DNA from: Anaerolineales bacterium Chloro_02 | GTDB taxonomy: Bacteria; Chloroflexota; Anaerolineae; Anaerolineales; Anaerolineaceae | Assembly: GCA_001603765.1 (NCBI GenBank) | Contig: LUZV01000059.1 | Location: forward strand, 1-7,880 | Direction of reading: 5' to 3' | Length of the DNA: 7,880 nucleotides | Part shown: piece by piece, positions 1-6,778 of the stretch | Numbering within the stretch: the first letter of the stretch is position 1 | Layout of the letters: every line of letters starts with the position of its first letter | Program-made: the position numbers and the translations under genes | The notes under the pieces: generated by a model | Database searches by the model: none | Seen by the model: only the letters and a program-made list of their open reading frames with translations | What the model was told of the DNA's origin: nothing

Positions 1-1
1 G

Positions 2-3000
2 ATTTACGCGGCGTGGCAGGGGTTGGCATGGGTGAAATCCATGCGCTATCTGATGCCGATCTATCCTCTGTTGGCAGTCATCGTAGGCTGGGGATTGTGG
101 AGATTATTATCAGCCAGTCAGAGCCTCCGCTGGAAAAAGTTCAATATCAGCAAAAAAAGTTTACAAATTCTGGGGATCATCTCCACAGTTGTTGTTCTGG
201 CTGGTACTTTGGTATGGGCGTTTGCCTTCACACAGATTTACACCAGACCTGTCACGCGCGTCGCGGCATCAGGATGGATCTATGAAAAAATCGATGGTCC
301 GATCGACCTGATCATGGAGACGCCGGACGGCGCGTTTACTCAACAAGGGCAATATCGAAATCAGGTCAACTTACTGCCGGGAGAGAGCTATCTGAGCGCT
401 TTCAAGGCTGACCGCGACGGTTTGGCAGAACGGGTGAGTTTCCCGGTGGTGCAGGATTTGATGCTCTCCAGCGATCCTGTTCTATATACTCTTGATATCC
501 TTGACGCAGCCGATGGGAGGTCGCTCCTTGCGGAAAAACTGACGGCTTTTCCTCTTTCGAACGAAACAGTCAGCAATCTGGATTTTAATCCGCCTGATGG
601 TTTGGCGCTGAGGAAAGGGAAGACGTACATTCTGCAGTTGAGTTTTAACGCCCAGAACGCCCAGCCTAACCTGAGCGGCGTTCCGACGATCACCTATGCC
701 GCGCAAAACGGCACGCTTAACAAACAATTTTTGCCGAGGATCAGCCAGCAGGTCAGCCAACAACACGCCTTTTCTACCAGAGTGATGGTCACAAAAGGTG
801 GAGAGGTGAGCCGGGTTGTGATCCCACAGTTGGTGGATGCCTCCCAAAACCCAGCGCCTAAAACCTTGCGGCTGACCCTGAGCAGCACTGGGGAGGATCC
901 TCAACAGACCGTCAGCACGCAACTAAGCGGAACCTTCCTGGATATGGGGAATGGATTAGGCTCTGAGGTCGTGTTTGAGCTGCCACAGAAGCTCCGGCTG
1001 AGCCATATGCAGGAGGTGGAACTATCCCTCGAATTGGTCGAAGGTTCGGGGCAGATTGCGGTAAATACAGTGGGAGTGGTGCACGAAAGCGCGTGGGATG
1101 ACGGCTTGCCTTTGATGATGAATGGCTACATTCCTTACGACACCTTCAATGGAATTTTTCGAGGCGACCTGAACCTTGATATGTACGCTCCGGACGATCA
1201 GGCCAAGCGCGAACGCTTTTTCCAGATGTTGAGCCAGGGTGAATATATTTTCATGAGCTCCAACCGCCAGTGGGGAACCATCCCACGCGTTCCAGAGCGA
1301 TACCCACTGAGCACAGCTTATTATCGTGCGCTGGTCGGTTGCCCGGGTGACTTGGACACAGTCACATGCTATAACCAGGCAGAGCCAGGAAGGTTTGAAG
1401 GACAGCTCGGATTTGAACTGATTAAAACCTTCACATCCTATCCGACCTTAGGCGGCGTCGAATTTAATGATCAGTACGCGGAAGAGGCTTTTTCGGTTTA
1501 CGACCACCCGAAGGTCATGATCTTCCGCAAAACGGATGATTTCGACTCCCAGAAGTTGGCGGCATTTTTGGACTCCGTGGATATCAGCCAGGCGATTTTC
1601 CTGACGCCGCGGCAAGCCTCACAGTACAAAACCGGAAAGCCAACTTTAATGCTTTCAGAAGAAAATTTGAAAACCCAACAAGCAGGAGGCACCTGGGCGG
1701 AGCTTTTTAATCGTCAGAGCTTGCTTAATGAGCAACCGGTTTTTGCAGTGTTGGTTTTTTACAATTTCTCACTGCTGCTTGGATTGCTGGTTTTCCCCCT
1801 GCTGCGGTTGGGGCTGCCCGGTCTTAAGGATAAAGGTTATGGGTTCGCCAAGATTGTCGGTTTTTTGTTGTTTGCCTGGATCGCCTTTGTGCTTGGATCA
1901 GCAGGCGCAGCGGTAACCCGCGGATTGCTCCTGGGGGTAGTTGGGGTGATCGCGCTAATGGGAGCTGTGAGCGGTTGGCTGACCCGGCGCGACCTGCTAA
2001 AGGATCTGAAGCAAATATGGATGCAGATACTGGTGGAAGAGGTTATCACGCTTGTGATGTTCAGCTTCTTCCTTTGGATTCGCTGGCTAAACCCTGACCT
2101 TTGGCATCCCTGGCGCGGCGGAGAAAAGCCGATGGACTTTTCTTATCTGAACGCGATTATCAAGAGCATGGTCTTCCCGGCATATGACCCTTGGTATGCC
2201 GGTGGGTACATCAACTATTACTATTACGGTCAGGTTGTGATTGGTCTGCCGATGAAGCTGATTGGCGTCATCCCGGCGACAGCCTACAACATTTTGCTGC
2301 CATTGTGGTACGGAATGCTTTCCGTGGGAGTGTTTAGCCTGGCATGGAACTTCACCAAAGCCCTATTTGGCAAAGAGGACATCCAAGGCAAGGCGAAAGT
2401 ATTTGACCTGGCATTTTGGGCTGGAATCTCGGCGATGCTGGTGGTGGGTTTTTTAGGAAATCTGGGCGAGGTTAAGCTGATTTCAGACGCGTTGGCGAGC
2501 CTCGGGTCCGGAGGGCAGGCGATCACAAACATAAACCTCGCGCAAAAGCTGCAGTGGTTGGTGAAGGGCGCCGGGCGGTTGGCGCGCGGAGAGAGCTTGC
2601 CAATTAGCGCGGGGAGTTGGTACTGGAATCCAAGCCGAACGATCCCGGGAGAACCGATCACTGAATTTCCGTTTTTCACCTTCCTGTATGCCGATTTTCA
2701 CGCCCATCTGATCGCGATGCCGGTGGTGATGGCTACAATGGGTTGGGGGTTATCAATTCTGATGAGCCGGGCGAACTGGCATGTTGACCAGCGAAAAAAT
2801 TGGGTTGGCGCGATGATAGGTTTTGGGCTTGGTGGGTTGATTATTGGCGCGCTAAAACCTATCAACACCTGGGATTATTACACCTTCATGATCCTGAATT
2901 TCTGTATTCTCGCTTACGTTGGCTGGCAATATCTGCCGCCGCTGCGCAACCGTTGGCTTTCGCCGTGGCAGACAAAATTGGCACAAATCGGATTGAGCGT

Positions 3001-4150
3001 CGCGGGGCTTTATCTCATTTCAAGCCTGATGTACTATCCCTTCAATCGCTGGTTCTATCCGGGATACGGGCAAATTGCGTTGTGGAATGGCGACAAAACG
3101 CCGCTCACGTCTTACTTGACACATTGGGGATTGATCCTCTTTCTGATTACAGCCTGGTTCACATGGGAAACCTATCAATGGATGGCGCAAACGCGAGTGT
3201 CAAGCCTTAAACGTTGGGAAAGCTCCAAAACCGTCTTGGTTGTTGGAGTATTGGCAGTTGGCGGGATTTTGGTTGGGCTGCTCTTGATGAAGGTCAAAAT
3301 TGCAATCATCGCTTTGCCCCTTTGCGTATGGGCGCTGGCGCTGCTGATCTCCCCTGGGCAGCCAGACGGCAAAAGACTGCTGTTCTTCATGGTTGGTACA
3401 GGGATGCTGCTGACAGTCGTGGTAGAACTGGTGCAATTAGTGGGTGATATTGGCAGAATGAACGTGGTGTTTAAGCTCTATCTGCAAGCCTGGATGCTTT
3501 TAGCTCTGGCAGCTGGCATAGGGCTGGCAATTTTGTGGCGGGAACAACCGCTGTGGCGAGGCAGACATCAGGTTTTGTTCCAAGCGCCGTTGATCCTGCT
3601 TTTGACCGGGGCGCTGATGTTCCCGATATTTGCCACCCGCGACAAAGTGACAGACCGTATGAACCAGGACGCGCCTCACGGTCTGGATGGAATGAAGTAT
3701 ATGGAGACCTCCCACTATCAGGTGAACGGCGTGGACATGGACTTAGGTGAGGACTACCGCGCGATTAAATGGATGCAGGATCATGTGGAAGGCTCACCGG
3801 TGATTTTGGAAGCGCAGGCTTACGAATATTACTGGGGTAACCGCTACACCATTTATACTGGGCTGCCTGGCGTTGTGGGCTGGAATTACCATCAGCGTCA
3901 GCAGCGCGCTGTGGCTGGGTCGGACAAGGTGCAGGCAAGGGTGGACGAGGTGAACGCGTTTTACTCGAGTCTGGACGAGAGTTTTGTCACCAATTATTTG
4001 CAGAAATATCGGGTGGAATATATCATCGTGGGTCAGCAAGAAAGCGCTTTTTATTCAGCTGAAGCGTTGATGAAATTCCCAATGTACAATGGGAAGCTTT
4101 GGGATGAAGTTTATCGGGACAGAAATACAGTGATTTACAAGGTCAGGTGA
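2..4150 (+). CDS. GT39-like glycosyltransferase C-terminal part fused to a DUF2298 (Chlor_Arch_YYY) membrane domain, 5'-partial
   Basis: The reading frame is open through the left edge, so the true start lies upstream; the TTG at 23 lies inside a typical PMT_2/GT39 segment and is unlikely to be a start. Residues below are numbered from that TTG. Residues 1-32 hold the RYLMPIYP-type motif and a membrane helix. A second helix (about 49-71) is followed by YTRPVTRVAASGWIY (73-87), typical of GT-C enzymes in Chloroflexota. Residues about 88-565 are a soluble, beta-rich, probably extracytoplasmic domain ending in RYPLSTAYY (426-434), FTSYP (470-474) and YDHPKVMIFRK (493-503). From about 573 to the end lies a complete DUF2298 domain with roughly a dozen helices: EKPMD 701-705, YYYYG 732-736, EFPFFTFLYADFHAH 881-895, NTWDY 948-952, RMNVVFK 1145-1151, then a soluble tail with GLPGVVGW 1280-1287. 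The family's function is unknown; a role in lipid-linked sugar transfer or flipping is inferred from the fusion. Confidence 0.88.
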   Translation: MYAAWQGLAWVKSMRYLMPIYPLLAVIVGWGLWRLLSASQSLRWKKFNISKKSLQILGIISTVVVLAGTLVWAFAFTQIYTRPVTRVAASGWIYEKIDGPIDLIMETPDGAFTQQGQYRNQVNLLPGESYLSAFKADRDGLAERVSFPVVQDLMLSSDPVLYTLDILDAADGRSLLAEKLTAFPLSNETVSNLDFNPPDGLALRKGKTYILQLSFNAQNAQPNLSGVPTITYAAQNGTLNKQFLPRISQQVSQQHAFSTRVMVTKGGEVSRVVIPQLVDASQNPAPKTLRLTLSSTGEDPQQTVSTQLSGTFLDMGNGLGSEVVFELPQKLRLSHMQEVELSLELVEGSGQIAVNTVGVVHESAWDDGLPLMMNGYIPYDTFNGIFRGDLNLDMYAPDDQAKRERFFQMLSQGEYIFMSSNRQWGTIPRVPERYPLSTAYYRALVGCPGDLDTVTCYNQAEPGRFEGQLGFELIKTFTSYPTLGGVEFNDQYAEEAFSVYDHPKVMIFRKTDDFDSQKLAAFLDSVDISQAIFLTPRQASQYKTGKPTLMLSEENLKTQQAGGTWAELFNRQSLLNEQPVFAVLVFYNFSLLLGLLVFPLLRLGLPGLKDKGYGFAKIVGFLLFAWIAFVLGSAGAAVTRGLLLGVVGVIALMGAVSGWLTRRDLLKDLKQIWMQILVEEVITLVMFSFFLWIRWLNPDLWHPWRGGEKPMDFSYLNAIIKSMVFPAYDPWYAGGYINYYYYGQVVIGLPMKLIGVIPATAYNILLPLWYGMLSVGVFSLAWNFTKALFGKEDIQGKAKVFDLAFWAGISAMLVVGFLGNLGEVKLISDALASLGSGGQAITNINLAQKLQWLVKGAGRLARGESLPISAGSWYWNPSRTIPGEPITEFPFFTFLYADFHAHLIAMPVVMATMGWGLSILMSRANWHVDQRKNWVGAMIGFGLGGLIIGALKPINTWDYYTFMILNFCILAYVGWQYLPPLRNRWLSPWQTKLAQIGLSVAGLYLISSLMYYPFNRWFYPGYGQIALWNGDKTPLTSYLTHWGLILFLITAWFTWETYQWMAQTRVSSLKRWESSKTVLVVGVLAVGGILVGLLLMKVKIAIIALPLCVWALALLISPGQPDGKRLLFFMVGTGMLLTVVVELVQLVGDIGRMNVVFKLYLQAWMLLALAAGIGLAILWREQPLWRGRHQVLFQAPLILLLTGALMFPIFATRDKVTDRMNQDAPHGLDGMKYMETSHYQVNGVDMDLGEDYRAIKWMQDHVEGSPVILEAQAYEYYWGNRYTIYTGLPGVVGWNYHQRQQRAVAGSDKVQARVDEVNAFYSSLDESFVTNYLQKYRVEYIIVGQQESAFYSAEALMKFPMYNGKLWDEVYRDRNTVIYKVR
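4145..4150 (+). promoter_or_regulatory. Ribosome binding site of the second gene, overlapping the stop of the first
   Basis: AGGTGA matches the 3' part of the AGGAGGTGA consensus. Its AGG lies 5 bases before the ATG at 4153, which is good spacing. It contains the TGA stop of the preceding gene (4148-4150), so ribosomes ending gene 1 finish on the site that starts gene 2. This favours ATG 4153 over the GTG at 4147, which would lie inside this site and have only AAGG at 4139-4142, 4 bases upstream. Confidence 0.6.
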
Positions 4151-4152
4151 AC

Positions 4153-6777
4153 ATGATTGAAGTCTTTTCCTGGTATCTGATCAGCCTGGTTTTGGCGATT
4201 GTCACCCTTCCGCTGGGATATGCAGCCATGAAAAAACTGCCTTCGCGAGGGGTTTTCTTGCTGCGACCGCTGGGATTGCTGCTTTGGGGAACGATCTTTT
4301 GGTGGATGACCTCTATCCGCCTGCTGCAAAACGACCTTGCCTCACAACTGACCGCGCTGTTGCTCCTGGCAGGGATTAACCTGCTGGTGCTGTTGAAAAC
4401 CGGACGTGATGGTTTGTTCGCCTGGGTCAGAGAAAACAAGAAACTGATCCTCCGGGCGGAGCTTATTTTCTTCTTTGGCTTTACTTTTATGGCGTTGATC
4501 CGTGCCGCCAACCCGGAAATCGTGAATACTGAGAAATTCATGGAAATGGCGTTCATCAACGGCATCTTGAAGTCTACCGGTTTTCCACCGCTGGATCCGT
4601 GGCTGTCGGGATACAGTATCTCTTACTATTATTTTGGCTATCTTCTCGCGGCGATGCTGATCCGCGCGACTGGCCTCAGCTCTTCGGTTGGGTATAACCT
4701 CACCGCGGCGCTCTGGTTTGGGATGACGGCTGCCGGCGCTTACGGAATCTTGTGGGATTTGCTGAGTTTGCGCCAGAAAAAGGACGAACCTCACCGAGTT
4801 AGTAGATTTTTAGCCAAAAAGAAAGCAGTTTTGGCTCTTCTGGCACCGATAATGATGCTGGTGATGGGCAATTGGTTTAGCGGGCTGGACATGGCGCACG
4901 CGCGGGGCATCCTGCCGGCTGAGACGTGGCAGGCGCTGGACATCCCTGAATTGGCGGAAAAGGGAGCGTCGATGACCATAAAACCCCAGAGGGGCGGGTG
5001 GTCTTGGTGGCAGGCGAGCCGGGTGGTGCAGGACCGGACTTTGGACGGCAGATCCGTTGAGGTGATTGATGAATTCCCAGCTTTCACGTTCCTCCTGGCA
5101 GACATCCACCCGCATATGCTTTCAATGCCGCTGGTGCTGCTGGCAATCGCTCAGGCGTTGAATGCCTTTTTGGGGGGGTGGGAAGGAGAAATACGGCTCG
5201 GCAAGCTTGCCCTTCCAGCTTGGGGGTTGACTGTTGCCGTCGGGGTGCTGACTTTGGGCGGGATTGCGTTCATGAACACCTGGGACTTTCCTTTTTATCT
5301 ACTCCTGATGGGCGCAGCGTTTATGTTCTATCGAGCAAATACTCTTGGGTGGAGCGTGGCAAGGTTTTGGGAGTTGGTCGCGTTTGGTGTTATTGGCGGT
5401 CTCTTGAGCATTGCTTCCTACTTACCGTTTTATCTCAGCTTTTCTTCCCAGGCTGGAGGGGTCATCCCGAGCCTGGTTTTCTTTACCAAGGGCAAGTACT
5501 TCTGGATCATGTTTGGCCCATTGCTTCTGCCAATTTTTGGCTTGCTCATCAGCGGCTTAAAGCGCCTGACCAAACAATCCTTGCTGAAAGGGCTGTGGGC
5601 AACAGCGGCACTTTTTCTGCTGCTTTTTGCGGTAGGTTGGGGACTTGGGCTCGCCGCGGTAAAGATTGAAGCCGCGAGAGGTCCGCTGTTGAGCTTGCAA
5701 GGAGCCGCGTCCACCGGCGCTCTGCTGCTGGACAGTCTGGTGAACCGCCTTAAAGCGCCTGGAACCGGAATTACGCTGTTTTTACTGATTTGGTTGGCTG
5801 TCAGCCTGCTCCTGTCTGCCTTCCGCGCGATAGAAACTGAGAACAGCGAAAAGGGCGCAAAACCGACAAGCTTTGTGCTGCTGCTGGTGCTCCTCGGCGC
5901 CATCCTGACACTGGTTCCAGAGTTTATCTACCTGCGAGATCAATTCGGCTGGCGGATGAATACCATCTTCAAGTTTTATTATCAGGCATGGATCCTTTGG
6001 TCGCTGGCTGGCGCGTATGGCTTGGCCCGGCTTTTTGAATCTAAATCTGAGAGAAAGACGACTAACAGATGGTGGTTGTTGGCGTTTATTTCAGCAAGCG
6101 TTGCGGCAGGTTACCTCGTGCTCAGCAATTACGGGGCGCGAAAGCTGGGCGGATATGGCACCTCAGCCTTGGATTATCTTACCGCGCTGCCGGTGCTAAT
6201 CGCGCTGGCGTGGATGGCTGCCAAAGCCTGGCAAAAGGATTGGCGGAAAGTGTTGGGTGTTGCCGCCGCGTTGGGTGTGCTGGTGGGAATGGCTTTCCCG
6301 CTGATTGAGGGCTGGAATAAAACGAATGGATTTGCACCGGTGAATGGTTTCTCACTGGACGGCAAACGCGATTTCTATTTGAGTATGAACGATGAAATGC
6401 GGGCGGCGGAATGGCTGGCAAGCGCACCCGCTGGTGTGATGACAGAAGCGATTTCGGACACTGGCGGAAGCTATACCACATATAACAGTCTATCCACATT
6501 TTCGGGAATGCCGACTGTTTTAGGCTGGATTGGGCATGAGGCGCAGTGGCGCGGAGGATACAAGGAGATCGGCACCAGGCAGGCTGATGTTAAGGAACTG
6601 TACAGTACCGGGAAGTGGGATCGGGCGCGGGCGATTATCGACATGTATAATATTAGGTATATCGTGATTGGAAATTTTGAGCGTCAGACTTACCAGGTGG
6701 ATCAAAACAAATTTGATGAACATCTGGTGAAAGTATTTGACAGCTCGTCAGTGGATATCTACGAGGTCAAACCTTAA
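4153..6777 (+). CDS. DUF2298 (Chlor_Arch_YYY, TIGR03662) multi-pass membrane protein
   Basis: This 874-residue, strongly hydrophobic protein fits the 700-900 residues usual for single-domain members of the family. The ATG at 4153 gives the start MIEVFSWYL and a well-placed ribosome site; GTG 4147 would add two residues. Visible family motifs are EKFME 127-131, DPWLSGYSISYYYFG 148-162, WSWWQASR 283-290, EFPAFTFLLADIHPH 307-321, NTWDF 375-379 and RMNTIFKFYYQAW 601-613. A soluble C-terminal region of about 170 residues carries SGMPTVLGWIGHEAQWR 784-800 and a final beta-alpha-beta segment around YIVIGNFER. The same motifs occur in the same order in the second half of the preceding gene, so the two are paralogues. 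It probably acts in the cytoplasmic membrane with its polar motifs in outward loops. The enzymatic reaction is not known; a GT-C-type transferase or a part of lipid-linked glycan flipping is inference from neighbours. The 2-base gap to gene 1 and 1-base gap to gene 3 indicate a shared operon. Confidence 0.9.
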   Translation: MIEVFSWYLISLVLAIVTLPLGYAAMKKLPSRGVFLLRPLGLLLWGTIFWWMTSIRLLQNDLASQLTALLLLAGINLLVLLKTGRDGLFAWVRENKKLILRAELIFFFGFTFMALIRAANPEIVNTEKFMEMAFINGILKSTGFPPLDPWLSGYSISYYYFGYLLAAMLIRATGLSSSVGYNLTAALWFGMTAAGAYGILWDLLSLRQKKDEPHRVSRFLAKKKAVLALLAPIMMLVMGNWFSGLDMAHARGILPAETWQALDIPELAEKGASMTIKPQRGGWSWWQASRVVQDRTLDGRSVEVIDEFPAFTFLLADIHPHMLSMPLVLLAIAQALNAFLGGWEGEIRLGKLALPAWGLTVAVGVLTLGGIAFMNTWDFPFYLLLMGAAFMFYRANTLGWSVARFWELVAFGVIGGLLSIASYLPFYLSFSSQAGGVIPSLVFFTKGKYFWIMFGPLLLPIFGLLISGLKRLTKQSLLKGLWATAALFLLLFAVGWGLGLAAVKIEAARGPLLSLQGAASTGALLLDSLVNRLKAPGTGITLFLLIWLAVSLLLSAFRAIETENSEKGAKPTSFVLLLVLLGAILTLVPEFIYLRDQFGWRMNTIFKFYYQAWILWSLAGAYGLARLFESKSERKTTNRWWLLAFISASVAAGYLVLSNYGARKLGGYGTSALDYLTALPVLIALAWMAAKAWQKDWRKVLGVAAALGVLVGMAFPLIEGWNKTNGFAPVNGFSLDGKRDFYLSMNDEMRAAEWLASAPAGVMTEAISDTGGSYTTYNSLSTFSGMPTVLGWIGHEAQWRGGYKEIGTRQADVKELYSTGKWDRARAIIDMYNIRYIVIGNFERQTYQVDQNKFDEHLVKVFDSSSVDIYEVKP
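6763..6766 (+). promoter_or_regulatory. Probable ribosome binding site of the third gene
   Basis: GAGG inside the last codons of the second gene lies 12 bases before the ATG at 6779. The spacing is a little long, so initiation may rely partly on coupling with the stop at 6775-6777, which is one base from the new start. Confidence 0.4.
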
Positions 6778-6778
6778 A

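Noticed and set aside
23..25. TTG as the start codon of the first gene
   Set aside because: The frame is open upstream to the window edge and codes IYAAWQG leading directly into a GT39-type helix, with no convincing ribosome site. The gene is most likely truncated by the window.
2800..3210. 136-codon + strand frame inside the first gene
   Set aside because: It overlaps the conserved NTWDY region of the DUF2298 domain in a different frame and resembles nothing known.
3600..4150. TPR repeats at the end of the DUF2298 fusion, as in the described two-domain class
   Set aside because: The tail instead shows the GLPGVVGW and YIIVGQQES segments of the normal DUF2298 soluble region, with no 34-residue helical periodicity.
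4342..4794. Minus-strand open frame of 150 codons, and similar antisense frames such as 482-922 and 5430-5903
   Set aside because: They lie fully opposite well-supported membrane genes, have low-complexity basic compositions typical of antisense shadows, and show no ribosome sites or family motifs.
5178..5669. 163-codon open frame on the + strand in another frame of the second gene, beginning at the G tract
   Set aside because: The main frame is continuous and carries family motifs on both sides (ADIHPH before, RMNTIFK after). The alternative product is an arginine/tryptophan/cysteine-rich shadow with no recognisable domain.
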